Counted from the stretch's first letter, positions 7,787 to 16,769 are shown. The stretch: 60,674 nucleotides of DNA from an uncultured Lachnospiraceae bacterium (GCA_900319245.1 ONNQ01000018.1:1-60674), one strand, 5' to 3'. A program made the numbers and translations. Notes: a model not told the origin generated them from the letters alone.

Positions 7787-7832
7787 TGAATCATCAGCCC
7801 CTGGCTTGTGATTCACGCCAAAAGGAGGCCCA

Positions 7833-8495
7833 ATGGACTATGTAAAGAAGCATCGCAATCAGATTTATATTGCTGTGACGGTCATTGCATTGGTGGTCGC
7901 AGTGGTGCTGTGTTTGGACTACAGTATTCGCAGGAAGGCGGAGAAGGAGGAAGCCGCGCAGACCGTCACGACCATCAAGGAGAAGGAGAAAAAAGATCGG
8001 GCTGTGATCACGGTCAACACCAAGACGATCCAGGACGGGCTCGCCAACATGGGCGTTCTGATCACGCAGGAATACTACTTCACCCAGGTCGAGACCTATT
8101 CCAAGGACAAGAAGATCATGTTCGTCTTCCCTTCCTCGTCAGGATTTACCTATAGCTACGATGGCGCGGTCCTGGCCGGCGTCGATTTTGCCGGGATTCA
8201 AATTGAGACGAACAATGAAACGAAGACAATTACGGTCAAGATGCCCGCTTCCGAAATTCAGGCAGTCACGATCGACAAGGACACCTTCAAGGTCTACTCG
8301 GAGAAGGATTCCCTGTGGAACCCGCTCAAACTGGAGGATTACAACGTGTCGCTGGTCGAGTTCGAGGACGCGGCCAAGAAAAAGGCACTGGCCGGCGGCA
8401 TTCTCACTCGCTCGGACGAGCAGGCCCGCAGCCTTGTGCGCGAGTTTATCGGGAGCCTGCCCGGCACCGCTTCGTACACGGTTACCTTTCAATGA
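7833..8495 (+). CDS. DUF4230 domain protein with one N-terminal membrane anchor
   Basis: 220 residues. One hydrophobic helix (about 10-29) is followed by a charged stretch and a DUF4230-type domain containing NMGVLITQEYYFTQVETYSKDKK, the aromatic and charged pattern by which the family is recognised. Only 46 bases separate it from the AIM24 gene, and AAAGGAGG lies before the ATG. DUF4230 proteins have no known biochemical function. The domain is predicted to face outside the membrane (inference from topology). Confidence 0.82.
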   Translation: MDYVKKHRNQIYIAVTVIALVVAVVLCLDYSIRRKAEKEEAAQTVTTIKEKEKKDRAVITVNTKTIQDGLANMGVLITQEYYFTQVETYSKDKKIMFVFPSSSGFTYSYDGAVLAGVDFAGIQIETNNETKTITVKMPASEIQAVTIDKDTFKVYSEKDSLWNPLKLEDYNVSLVEFEDAAKKKALAGGILTRSDEQARSLVREFIGSLPGTASYTVTFQ

Positions 8496-8510
8496 TGGGG
8501 AGGTGGTATT

Positions 8511-9278
8511 TTGAACTATAAGAAAATCATGCTGGTCGCGCTTGTGCTGCTTGTGGCGATTATTTCCTTTACCAAAATAGCGCCCGCCGCAGCTGATCCG
8601 GCCAACCACAAGCATACCATCGAGCAAACGGAAGAAAAAATCGCGTCGGTCATGACGCTCTCGGGCGGCGCCGCGGCGACTTCGGCTACACTTTCGCTGC
8701 TGCCGGGCGACATGTGCACGCCCCTGGCGGATCAGCTGGCTGAGCTGGCCAAATACTTCCTGCTCATCCTCAGCGCCCTGTACCTGGAGAAGTTCCTGAT
8801 AAGCTTGTCGGGCTACATCTCCTTCATGGCGCTGATCCCGCTCGCCTGCGTGATCGTGTGCGTTGCGATCGTCGCGGGTCGTAAGAACCTCATTCGCACC
8901 GCGGCCAAAATATCGCTCATCGCGATCATCATCTTCACCATCGTGCCGGCCAGCGTAAAGCTCTCGGACATGGTATACCAGACCCAGGCCGAGAAGGTCA
9001 ACGACACCATCGAGCAGTACAACGACCTCGAAATCGAGGGCGACGCGGACAGCGGACTGTTCAGCGAGTTTACGACTGTCACAACGGAGACGATTGATCA
9101 CATCACCGATTTTCTGGACAACCTCCTCGAATCGCTCGCCGTGATGATCGTGACGGCGTGCGTGATCCCGATCCTCGTCTTTTTCTTCCTAGTGTGGCTG
9201 GTCAAGGTGATCTTCTCGGCCAACATCCTTGTGCTCGACACCTCGTCACTGGAGGCCATCGCTGGGAAGCTGAAATGA
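8511..9278 (+). CDS. Multi-spanning membrane protein of unknown function (TTG start)
   Basis: 255 residues. Translation starts at TTG, supported by GGGGAGGTGG upstream and by a gap of only 15 bases from the DUF4230 stop. An N-terminal signal or anchor helix is followed by a polar region, then hydrophobic segments at about 80-93, 98-122 and 128-146. A helical acidic section (about 155-200) and a long hydrophobic segment (about 206-235) complete it. I do not recognise a family. The tight spacing suggests it works with DUF4230. Its TGA stop starts a dispersed repeat. Confidence 0.75.
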   Translation: MNYKKIMLVALVLLVAIISFTKIAPAAADPANHKHTIEQTEEKIASVMTLSGGAAATSATLSLLPGDMCTPLADQLAELAKYFLLILSALYLEKFLISLSGYISFMALIPLACVIVCVAIVAGRKNLIRTAAKISLIAIIIFTIVPASVKLSDMVYQTQAEKVNDTIEQYNDLEIEGDADSGLFSEFTTVTTETIDHITDFLDNLLESLAVMIVTACVIPILVFFFLVWLVKVIFSANILVLDTSSLEAIAGKLK

Positions 9279-9300
9279 GTCAGGGAATGAGTCAGGGAAC
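9276..9300. repeat. Short tandem TGAGTCAGGGAA repeat at a stop codon
   Basis: TGAGTCAGGGAA occurs twice in tandem. The first TGA is the stop of the preceding membrane protein gene. It looks like a truncated member of the TGAGTCAGTGGACCTG family. Confidence 0.6.
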
Positions 9301-9442
9301 CTAGTCGCATTATCTCAAAAACCGCTTTTCATCTTTGCCAAAATATAGTATATTTATAATCCATCTCATGCCACGTGCTGTGCGTGGTGCCATCACGTGG
9401 GTGACCTGTTGCCGTTACTGTTTAGTTATGGAAGGAGGGACC

Positions 9443-9745
9443 TTGAGAGAGATATTGACCTACCTGGCAATGTTCCAAGTGGTACTGAGTGTGATTTTGT
9501 ATGTGTGTATCGTAGCCAAGTGGTACTTCCTGAAATCGAAGATCACCGCCAACAGCTGGGAGCAGATGAGTCCCTGCAGCTTGCAATCGCTCATCCTATT
9601 CCTCATCCCCGTCTTCGGGGCGATGAGCTTCCTGGCCGCGATGACGATTATGGACGACGCCGCGCGATTTTCCAAAGAGGAAACCGGCAACCGTCTGGAT
9701 GTGCAAATAGGGCCGATGAAGTTTACGTTTACGGAATCGGTTTGA
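9443..9745 (+). CDS. Small two-helix membrane protein of unknown function
   Basis: About 100 residues from a TTG start placed just after GGAAGGAGGG; upstream ATGs would add a region with no coding character. Two hydrophobic helices (LTYLAMFQVVLSVILYVCIVAKWYF and SLILFLIPVFGAMSFLAAM) flank a short polar loop, and the tail is hydrophilic. No family is recognised. It follows the AIM24-DUF4230 cluster and ends before a strong terminator, so it may be the last member of that cluster. Confidence 0.6.
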   Translation: MREILTYLAMFQVVLSVILYVCIVAKWYFLKSKITANSWEQMSPCSLQSLILFLIPVFGAMSFLAAMTIMDDAARFSKEETGNRLDVQIGPMKFTFTESV

Positions 9746-9756
9746 TGAAACAAAAT

Positions 9757-9794
9757 GAGCCGGCTTGCAGCATTTCAAGACTGCAAGCCGGCTC
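9757..9794. terminator. Strong hairpin terminator (GAGCCGGC type)
   Basis: GAGCCGGCTTGCAG pairs perfectly with CTGCAAGCCGGCTC over CATTTCAAGA. It lies between the small membrane protein gene and the oppositely oriented MgtC gene. It is the best-formed of three similar hairpins (see 171-206 and 3396-3427). Confidence 0.85.
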
Positions 9795-9807
9795 TTAGTA
9801 TGTCCCT

Positions 9808-10551
9808 TCAAATCACATGGCTTCTGTTAATCGGGCAATAGCTGTACGATATGATTTCTTCGTGCTCCGCAACAAATTGCTTGAGTTCGTTATAGTCGAT
9901 TGACTCTGCCCGGCGAAGAATAAAATCATATTCCGTTCCGCCATCTCTTGTCCAGGTAATATTACTATCGGTGATCTGAACTTCTAATTCTTTCAACTTT
10001 GTTTGCAGCTCTGCGTCAAAATCCTGTGCGTTCCGGACCTTTAAAACGACATGATAGCTGTCATAAGAATCTGCGCCAAAAGGCATCTTGTAAAGCGCAT
10101 ATTGTACGATCCACAAGAGCACAACCGTGACCGCCACAACGAAATACATACCTGCGCCGATCGCAAGGCCAATCCCGGCTGTCATCCAGATGCCTGCGGC
10201 GGTCGTCAACCCTTTTATATTGCTGCCCACTTTAATGATGACGCCTGCACATAGGAATGAAATACCGCTCACTGCCTGTGCGGCAACCCGGGCGGAATCC
10301 GCGCCTTTGGTTCCGAACGTTTCCATCATCTCCGTACCACTCAGATCTGCAAACCCATATTTGGATATGAGCATGATCAAAGCTGCCGTGACACAGACCA
10401 GGATATGGGTGCGGATGCCGGCTTCCTTGAAATGGTTGCTTCGCTCAAGGCCAATCGTTCCGCCAATGAAAAAGGCGAGCAACAGTCGAAACGCGAAGTC
10501 TATGTACTGTATCATGCTAAACTGTCTGAAGTAGAATCCAGCTAGTGTCAT
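9808..10551 (-). CDS. MgtC/SapB family membrane protein
   Basis: About 247 residues from the second ATG, which has GAGGGGG at good spacing; the first ATG directly abuts the purine run. Four to five helices include the family signatures LLAFFIGGTIGLERS, GIRTHILVCVTAAL and SGISFLCAGVIIKVG. A soluble C-terminal domain of about 80 residues follows and may be ACT-like. Family members affect magnesium homeostasis, F-ATPase activity and survival under stress; the function here is not shown. Confidence 0.88.
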   Translation of the reverse strand: MTLAGFYFRQFSMIQYIDFAFRLLLAFFIGGTIGLERSNHFKEAGIRTHILVCVTAALIMLISKYGFADLSGTEMMETFGTKGADSARVAAQAVSGISFLCAGVIIKVGSNIKGLTTAAGIWMTAGIGLAIGAGMYFVVAVTVVLLWIVQYALYKMPFGADSYDSYHVVLKVRNAQDFDAELQTKLKELEVQITDSNITWTRDGGTEYDFILRRAESIDYNELKQFVAEHEEIISYSYCPINRSHVI

Positions 10552-10737
10552 CGTCATCCCCCTCGTAAATGATGTTCGCTTCTATCTCCGATTTTAGTAA
10601 ATCAACGCTGTAAAATCAATGCACGGATACGCCTCCAAGTTGTCGTAATTCCAAGATGTTCCCCTGCTGACAGAGTCGAACTTTGCGCGCCCAACAAACC
10701 ACAACCGACTCACCCTGTGATCGCGCACGCCGCAAAT

Positions 10738-10776
10738 AGAAGGACTGCAGAGCTGGGGAATCTCTGCAGTCCTTCT
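10738..10776. terminator. Strong hairpin terminator
   Basis: AGAAGGACTGCAGAG pairs perfectly with CTCTGCAGTCCTTCT over a nine-base loop. It lies directly after the stop codon of the small minus-strand gene at 10778-11128. Confidence 0.8.
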
Positions 10777-10777
10777 T

Positions 10778-11128
10778 TCAACGAAATATTTTTCCGATAA
10801 CGCCTAACATCTCTCTGGCTGTCCGATAGTCACGTTTCCAGCTGCCCGTCTGTCCGTCAATACCAACGTAATTGCATTCTTCTCTCACAAATGCATGATT
10901 TTCATCCCCAAGAAATGTATATGTGACCGAAGTAATTCGTATATACTTCCCGTCGGGGCTCTTCCCTTTTTCATTGATCATGTATGATTTGGCCAGGCCG
11001 CTGTATTGCTCCCTGTATTTCACCACATCATAAAGCAGATTGAGCTCGTCTTCCTTGAAGTGACCTCCAGCCAGGTCAATGACCTTCCCAATGAATGCTT
11101 TTTTCGTTCTCTTCTCTAACCTATCCAC
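10778..11128 (-). CDS. Hypothetical protein, 116 residues
   Basis: The reading frame has consistent codon use, an AAGGATACG ribosome binding site and a terminator right behind it, so it is probably real. The protein is soluble, basic at both ends and has an FKEDELNLLYDVVKYREQYSGLAK helical section followed by a beta-like section. I recognise no family and no catalytic motif. Confidence 0.6.
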   Translation of the reverse strand: MDRLEKRTKKAFIGKVIDLAGGHFKEDELNLLYDVVKYREQYSGLAKSYMINEKGKSPDGKYIRITSVTYTFLGDENHAFVREECNYVGIDGQTGSWKRDYRTAREMLGVIGKIFR

Positions 11129-11491
11129 AAGCGTATCCTTTCGGCTTTATGTCCCTATACGGGATTGATTGTATAACTTTATTGCCTCGATGTGTGTAAA
11201 TAATCATCAGGATTTGTCTGGTTGGTCATTTTTTGGACCATCATATGCATATCTTTGCGGCTTTTTACATTTTTTTGACCATTATTTGAATAATAATAAA
11301 CTGCAATATGATTGCGCCTATCTTCAATCATCGCAGGATAAGGGTCCCCCCCTGTAATTGCACCGCCTGCGATCGCGCCAAATAAACCGTGAATCGCCCC
11401 CTCTTATCCTGTATAATAGTGGTAAGTGATCACGCACCTCTGCGCCGACAGGCGCATCATCCGATCCATACAAAGGAAAGCGAATACAGAC
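11129..11491. other. Intergenic region upstream of the SpoIIE-type gene
   Basis: AT-rich, with no gene found. A perfect TATAAT lies at 11412-11417, preceded directly by TG, but without a good -35. A run of seven C lies near 11347, and GCGCC-GACA-GGCGC forms a short hairpin before the ribosome binding site. Confidence 0.4.
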
Positions 11492-13633
11492 ATGGAAATA
11501 ATGCTCGTGAAAATGACTGTTTCGACAGCTCTCTATATATGCGTCACCGCTTTGGTCTGGCGAATTTGGTCCAAGCGAGAACACACAGCTCTCGACCGGA
11601 TTGCCGTCGGCGTCCTGTTTGGCCTCTCTTCCATAGCGTCAACGCATCTGGGCGTCAACTATAAGAGCATGGTTCTGAATGTCAGGGACATCGGGCCCCT
11701 TGCGGCGGGCCTGTTTTTTGACCCCGTATCCGGCATCATCGCCGGCGTCATCGGTGGTCTGGAGCGCTACATTGCAGGCACCTATTGGGGCATCGGCTCC
11801 TTCACGACTATAGCCTGCAGCCTCTCTACCTGTCTGGCCGGCTTTTTTTCCGCCATACTGAAAACCAAGCTGTTCAATGAGCAAAAGATTCCCCCCATGA
11901 TGTCGTCTTTCTTCGTCGGTGCTGTCATGGAGGTTTTCCACATGTATGCGGTCCTCATTACGCACCGCTCTCACATGCACATGGCCATCCTCATCGTGCG
12001 AAGCTGTTCCGTTCCCATGATCATCTTCACCGCGATCGGACTCATGGCCTGCTCGTTTGTCATCAGCCGCATGTCCGGCGACTCTCCGGAATCTGTTCCA
12101 TTTACAGATATTGAAAAGACCCCGATCGCCACGCGTTTCCGAAGGCGTATGCTGATCGTCATTCTGGTCCTCTTCACCCTCAATCACCTGATGGACATCA
12201 ACTTCTTCATACACACCTCCCGCCAGGAGGCGGAGAGTTACTTAAAGAAGCTCGCCACCGACTGTCAGCAGCTTTACAACGACATGGCCGATGAGCCCGG
12301 CAGGGCGAACGAGGTACTGCCCTATGTCGCCATGGCCATGAACGACGACGCCCTGTATCTTCTTTACAATGGAAATCAGGATATCGTCTCCAGTCTCTAC
12401 CGCGAGGATCCCGATGTCAGCCGCCTGCCCGACGAAGATTTTGCCATCTGCCAGGAGCACATGGATCGCGGCGTCTTCCGCACCACGATGCACTACTATG
12501 GCGGGATGGATCTTTTATGCATCACCAGGCAGTTGGACGATGACCTGTACCTGATGATCGGCTGGCGCTACGACGCAATCGTCCAGGAGCAGGTCAACCG
12601 TTCCTATGAGACGCTGCTTTCGGATATCCTTCTGTTTACGGTGCTCTACCTTCTGATCACGGAAGTGGTCAACTCGCTCGTTGTCAAAAACCTGAAATCC
12701 GTCAATCACTCGCTCCTCAAGATCATCGAGGGCGACCTGGACGAGAAGGTCACCGTCCATAATTCGGTCGAGTTCGTGCACCTCTCCGATGATATCAATC
12801 AGACCGTGACGACACTGAAGGGCTATATCGACGAATCCGAGCGCCGTATGAAGCAGGAGCTGCAGATGGCCGCGCTCATTCAGGAGTCCGTGCTGCCGCA
12901 CGTGTTCAAGTTCCCGCTAGACGATTTTGAGATCTATGCACTGATGAAACCCGCCAGACAGGTCGGCGGCGATTTCTACGATTTCTTTTTTGTCGATGCG
13001 GACAGGCTGGCCATGGTCATTGCCGACGTCTCCGGCAAGGGCGTGCCCGCTGCCATGTTCATGATGCGTGCCAAGGCCGCCATCGGCAACGCTGCCCGCA
13101 CAGGCATCTCGACGGACCAGATCATGGCACAAGTCAATGACTTTTTGTGCGAGGGCAACGATGCGGAGATGTTCGTCTCCGTCTGGATCGGCATCATCGA
13201 TGTTCTCACCGGCGACATGCAATGCTCCAATGCCGGGCATGAGTATCCGATCCTCTATCGCGCCGGCGGTCAATTTGAGCTCTTCAAAGACAAGCACACA
13301 CTGGTTCTCGCGGCCATGGAAAATGCGCCGGTGGATGCCTATTCGCTCAAGCTTCACAAGGGCGACCGCCTATTCGTTTATACAGACGGGGCGCCGGAGG
13401 CCATTAATAAGCGCAATGAGGCCTACGGAACACAGCGCATTGTCGACAAGCTCAACACCCTAAAGGAGGCCACCGAGAAAGACACGCTCAACGCGGTTTA
13501 TGAAGACATCGCTAAGTTTGTCGGCGGCGCCGAGCAGTTTGACGACATCACGATGATGGGCTTTACCTATCTGGGAACGCCTCCCGAAGGCAATGCCCAT
13601 GCAGAACATCCGGACTCCTTCAACGACGCTTGA
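11492..13633 (+). CDS. Membrane sensor with LytS-type 5TM module and SpoIIE/PP2C phosphatase domain
   Basis: About 713 residues from MEIMLVKMTV, with AAAGGAAAG upstream; a start further 5' is open. The N-terminal five-helix 5TM-LYT-like module (about 1-185) contains DIGPLAAGLFFDPVSGIIAGVIGGLERY. A periplasmic-type segment, another membrane helix and a HAMP-like linker (VKNLKSVNHSLLKIIEGDLDEKV) follow. The C-terminal PP2C/SpoIIE domain carries ARQVGGDFYDFF, VIADVSGKGVPAAMFM, CSNAGHEYPILYR and TDGAPEA, the metal-binding aspartates of this class. Such proteins usually dephosphorylate an anti-sigma-factor antagonist in response to an external signal. No partner-switch genes lie nearby, so the target is elsewhere. 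Confidence 0.9.
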   Translation: MEIMLVKMTVSTALYICVTALVWRIWSKREHTALDRIAVGVLFGLSSIASTHLGVNYKSMVLNVRDIGPLAAGLFFDPVSGIIAGVIGGLERYIAGTYWGIGSFTTIACSLSTCLAGFFSAILKTKLFNEQKIPPMMSSFFVGAVMEVFHMYAVLITHRSHMHMAILIVRSCSVPMIIFTAIGLMACSFVISRMSGDSPESVPFTDIEKTPIATRFRRRMLIVILVLFTLNHLMDINFFIHTSRQEAESYLKKLATDCQQLYNDMADEPGRANEVLPYVAMAMNDDALYLLYNGNQDIVSSLYREDPDVSRLPDEDFAICQEHMDRGVFRTTMHYYGGMDLLCITRQLDDDLYLMIGWRYDAIVQEQVNRSYETLLSDILLFTVLYLLITEVVNSLVVKNLKSVNHSLLKIIEGDLDEKVTVHNSVEFVHLSDDINQTVTTLKGYIDESERRMKQELQMAALIQESVLPHVFKFPLDDFEIYALMKPARQVGGDFYDFFFVDADRLAMVIADVSGKGVPAAMFMMRAKAAIGNAARTGISTDQIMAQVNDFLCEGNDAEMFVSVWIGIIDVLTGDMQCSNAGHEYPILYRAGGQFELFKDKHTLVLAAMENAPVDAYSLKLHKGDRLFVYTDGAPEAINKRNEAYGTQRIVDKLNTLKEATEKDTLNAVYEDIAKFVGGAEQFDDITMMGFTYLGTPPEGNAHAEHPDSFNDA

Positions 13634-13646
13634 TCCCGCAACATAA

Positions 13647-13694
13647 ACGGGCTGTTGTAACGACATGCATTTGTCATTACAACAGCCCGTTTTT
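13647..13694. terminator. Bidirectional terminator
   Basis: AACGGGCTGTTGTAA and TTACAACAGCCCGTT are perfect complements, followed by TTTT on the plus strand. It sits between the converging SpoIIE-type and FKBP genes. Confidence 0.85.
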
Positions 13695-13776
13695 CATTCT
13701 CATTTATCTCTTTATGATGCCGTCATTGTGCCGGCAGGCCTTGGCAGGCCGTTCACGCTTTTGGCATCTATGCGGC

Positions 13777-14982
13777 TTATTCGATCGTCACGTGCTCCTT
13801 GACATACTCCTGAACCTTTTCAGGAATGATGTAATGCTGGATCAAATACGCCTTGCCATACTGCTCAAGCATTTCATCTGTGATCTCGTTCTCGGTCTTG
13901 AAGGTCTCGAAATCCTCATCAGAGACCGTAATACCAGCCTTGGCGGCCAGATCCTGGTACGCCATGTTATTGAGGCATGCCTTCTCAGCGGCCTCCTGCA
14001 GGATCGTCTCGTACTCATCGGCGTTGGCGGCCCCTTTGTACTGCATCACGCTGGAATAGTCAAAGCTCATGCCATACGCGGCGTACATCTGCGCCATGTA
14101 ATTGTACTCTTCCTCGTCGATGGTCATCTGCAGGGATTTGAGGTGTTTGACATAATCCTTGGGATACTTGTCTGCCGAAATATTGTTCGTAATGTACTCG
14201 CTGATCGCGTTCGTAAGATTGGACTCGTAATTGGTATCCTTGAGGTACTGCTTGTACTCATCGACAGTCTGTGCATGGTCAGAGAGATTCTTCTGGACAA
14301 ACGCATCGTTGAACTCGCCCAGCTCATAGATTCCCTTCACGGTAACTGCAAACGAAGCGTCCTTGCCTGCATAATCGGGATTGTTCTCGTAAGGGTCCGG
14401 GAATGTGACGTCAACGGTCACCTGGTCGCCGGGGTGGGTGCCGATCAGCTGATCCTCAAAATCGTCGATAAAGCTGCCGGAGCCAATTGTCAGTTTGTAG
14501 TCCTCTGCGCTTCCGCCGTCAAACTCGACGCCGTCCATGGTGCCCACATAGTCGATGCTGACATCATCGCCGCTCTTAACTTCCAGCGTCTTGTCCGTAT
14601 TCAGCTCCTTGAAGTTCTCAAGCTGAGCCTGAATGTCCTCTTCTACTTCCTCATCTGTGAACTCCAGATCTGCCTTCTTGAGTGTAACGCCGTCGATATC
14701 GAATGTTTTGACATAATCCGTCACATTGATGCCTTCGATCGTACCATCCTCATTGAGCATTGCGCTGTAATCGGTGGACGCGACTGTCCTGTTCTGCTCT
14801 TTGTACCACTGTCTTGCATAAAATGCGCCAAAAAATGCAACGATTGCTACAACGACAGCTACCGCGATCGCGATTCCCTTTATTTCGTCCCGCTTCGCCT
14901 TGGCGCGCTCGTCCTTGATGCGCTCGCGCTTCGCCTTGCTGGCGCTCATGCCTTCGTACTTGCTGTTCTTCTTCTCAGCCAT
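13777..14982 (-). CDS. Membrane-anchored FKBP-type peptidyl-prolyl isomerase, trigger-factor-like
   Basis: 401 residues. A lysine/arginine-rich cytoplasmic N-terminus (about 1-34) precedes one membrane helix (about 36-56), placing the rest outside. The FKBP domain includes VKSGDDVSIDYVGTMDGVEFDGGSAEDYKLTIGSGSFI (split over about 138-180), VTVDVTFPDPY and FAVTVKGI. A long alpha-helical C-terminal part (about 220-400) resembles the substrate-binding arms of trigger factor. The trigger factor ribosome-binding domain is absent, replaced by the membrane anchor. It probably folds secreted proteins, filling a PrsA-like role (inference). Confidence 0.87.
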   Translation of the reverse strand: MAEKKNSKYEGMSASKAKRERIKDERAKAKRDEIKGIAIAVAVVVAIVAFFGAFYARQWYKEQNRTVASTDYSAMLNEDGTIEGINVTDYVKTFDIDGVTLKKADLEFTDEEVEEDIQAQLENFKELNTDKTLEVKSGDDVSIDYVGTMDGVEFDGGSAEDYKLTIGSGSFIDDFEDQLIGTHPGDQVTVDVTFPDPYENNPDYAGKDASFAVTVKGIYELGEFNDAFVQKNLSDHAQTVDEYKQYLKDTNYESNLTNAISEYITNNISADKYPKDYVKHLKSLQMTIDEEEYNYMAQMYAAYGMSFDYSSVMQYKGAANADEYETILQEAAEKACLNNMAYQDLAAKAGITVSDEDFETFKTENEITDEMLEQYGKAYLIQHYIIPEKVQEYVKEHVTIE

Positions 14983-15364
14983 AACCGTTTCGTTCCTCCT
15001 TGATCCTTACTCAACCTTATGGGTTCCGTGGGGTTCCGTGGATTTCCCAGATTGCAGTCTCTGTTGCGCTTCCTGTTTAATGCTTTTCCGATATGCTTTT
15101 ACACAGTATTTTGAGAATCCGCGCACATTTAAGAATTATATGCTTTTCATCGTTTATTTACAAGGCTGAACGCCCCTGTGTAGAAGCATTTCACCGTTTC
15201 TTCACAAGATTTGTTTGCAGGTGGACACGGTTTTTTATTATGCGTTTCATGACCTGATTTCTTCCATCCGTCCACAATGAAATTGTTCCAAAGATTGCCT
15301 TTTTCATATATTATCTAGGTATGACCACATAGTAAGAATCAGTGTTGTCGGGAAGGGACCTAAC
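14983..15364. other. Divergent promoter region between the FKBP and aspartate kinase genes
   Basis: No gene is seen. GGGTTCCGTG occurs twice in tandem near 15019. The FKBP ribosome binding site (AAGGAGGAACG) is at its left end. No lysine riboswitch consensus is apparent before the aspartate kinase. Confidence 0.4.
15283..15312 (+). promoter_or_regulatory. Probable aspartate kinase promoter
   Basis: TTGTTC (15283-15288) and TATATT (15307-15312) with an 18-base spacer lie about 50 bases before the ATG. The match is moderate. Confidence 0.45.
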
Positions 15365-16693
15365 ATGAGTGAGCATTTAGTCGTTGCCAAATTCGGGGGC
15401 ACGTCTGTTGCGGACGCCGCCCAGTTTCGTAAGATCAAAGAGATCGTAGCCGATAATCCCCAGAGACGGTTTATCGTTGTATCGGCGCCCGGAAAGCGCT
15501 ATCCCGAGGACCGCAAAGTGACGGATCTTCTTCTGGACGCCTATGTGAAAGCGGCGGCCGGCGAGTCCTTTCAAGAGGAGCTTACGCGCATCAAGGCGCG
15601 GTTTCAGGAAATCCTCACAGGTCTCGAAATCCATTTTCCGATCGACGACGAGATCGAGCATCTGGCCTATTCGCTGCGCACCGATCCGCAGAGAGATTAC
15701 ACCGCCAGCCGGGGCGAATATTTAACTGCCAAAATCATGGCCAAATATCTCGGCTTTACCTTCGTCGACCCTGCGTGGTGTGTATGTTTTGACGAAAATG
15801 GACAATTGGATATGGCGATGACCAGCCGGACTATGCGCGCGTCCCTGCTTCCTCTGCAGCGCGCGGTAATCGCCGGCTTCTATGGGGCGGACATGATCGG
15901 CGTCATCCACACCTTCGAGCGGGGTGGATCCGATATCACGGGAAGTCTTGCCGCATGCGCAGTCGGCGCGGACCTGTACGAGAACTGGACGGACGTCTCA
16001 GGCCTTTATGCGGCGGATCCCAGAATTGTGGAGAACCCTGCTACGGTTTCCTATATGAGTTACCGTGAGCTGCGGACGCTCTCCTATATGGGCGCTTCTG
16101 TCCTGCACTCCGATGCGGTCCTCTCCGCCTCCGAGATGGAGATTCCGATCAACATCCGCAACACGAACCGTCCTGATGACGCGGGCACCATGATCATGCG
16201 GCATCTTCCGCACGGCGTGTCCAAGAATCCCGTGACCGGCGTCTCCGGCCGCAAGGGCATGTCTGTCATCCAGATTGAGAAGGTCATGGTCAGCGACGGC
16301 TCAGGATTCAGTGCGCTGATGCTCGACATTCTCAAAGAACGGTCTTTGCCTTTCGAATACTGCCTGACAGGCATCGACTCCATCACGCTGGTCATCCGGA
16401 GTGATCTGCTCGAGAGCTGCAAGGACGACCTGTTCGAGGAAATCCGCAGGACACTCAATCCCGATTTCATCGGCCTTCGCGACAACCTGTCGCTGATCGC
16501 AGTGACGGGCGAGAAGGCGACCGAATCCAGCGACGCCAATGTGCGCGTTCTGCAAAAGCTCACGGAGCACGGGATCGAAATCAGTACCATCAATCAGGGC
16601 GCCGGCAAGCTGAACCTGCTGATCGGCGTCCCGCAGGAACGGTACGAGGATGCCATCCGCACGATTTATGAGTTCCGCCAGAGCATGGCGTAG
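15365..16693 (+). CDS. lysC: Aspartate kinase
   Basis: 442 residues, the size of a monofunctional aspartokinase. It phosphorylates aspartate at the first step to lysine, threonine, methionine and isoleucine. The N-terminal KFGGTSVADA nucleotide-binding motif, the GRGGSDxTG-equivalent ERGGSDITGSLAA, and YENWTDVSGLYAADPR are conserved. Two ACT-type regulatory domains fill the C-terminal third (about 285-442), with VRVLQKLTEHGIEISTINQGAGKLNLLIGV split between strand and helix. GGAAGGGA precedes the ATG. No other amino-acid biosynthesis gene is adjacent, and the 76-base gap to the next gene contains a palindromic repeat. Confidence 0.95.
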   Translation: MSEHLVVAKFGGTSVADAAQFRKIKEIVADNPQRRFIVVSAPGKRYPEDRKVTDLLLDAYVKAAAGESFQEELTRIKARFQEILTGLEIHFPIDDEIEHLAYSLRTDPQRDYTASRGEYLTAKIMAKYLGFTFVDPAWCVCFDENGQLDMAMTSRTMRASLLPLQRAVIAGFYGADMIGVIHTFERGGSDITGSLAACAVGADLYENWTDVSGLYAADPRIVENPATVSYMSYRELRTLSYMGASVLHSDAVLSASEMEIPINIRNTNRPDDAGTMIMRHLPHGVSKNPVTGVSGRKGMSVIQIEKVMVSDGSGFSALMLDILKERSLPFEYCLTGIDSITLVIRSDLLESCKDDLFEEIRRTLNPDFIGLRDNLSLIAVTGEKATESSDANVRVLQKLTEHGIEISTINQGAGKLNLLIGVPQERYEDAIRTIYEFRQSMA

Positions 16694-16707
16694 GCAGCCG
16701 TTGCGCC

Positions 16708-16734
16708 GAACTCACAAGGTGACCCTGTGAGTTC
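16708..16734. repeat. Palindromic GAACTCACAAGG repeat/hairpin after aspartate kinase
   Basis: GAACTCACA and TGTGAGTTC are exact reverse complements around AGGTGACCC. It begins 15 bases after the aspartate kinase stop. The core (CACAgGGTgACCCTGTG) is the same as in the repeats at 4522, 18853 and 20361. Without a U-tract, terminator function is doubtful. Confidence 0.65.
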
Positions 16735-16769
16735 TCAATTATAAGTGTTAAGAAAAGGTGGATACGGGT

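Noticed and set aside
13630-15003. 457-codon plus-strand frame opposite the FKBP gene
   Set aside because: It begins inside a terminator and reads the complement of a conserved foldase; the hydrophobic, Leu/Ile/Val-rich product is typical of antisense translation.
15180-15364. Lysine riboswitch before aspartate kinase
   Set aside because: The region lacks the conserved lysine-riboswitch core and a terminator stem; it is short and AT-rich.
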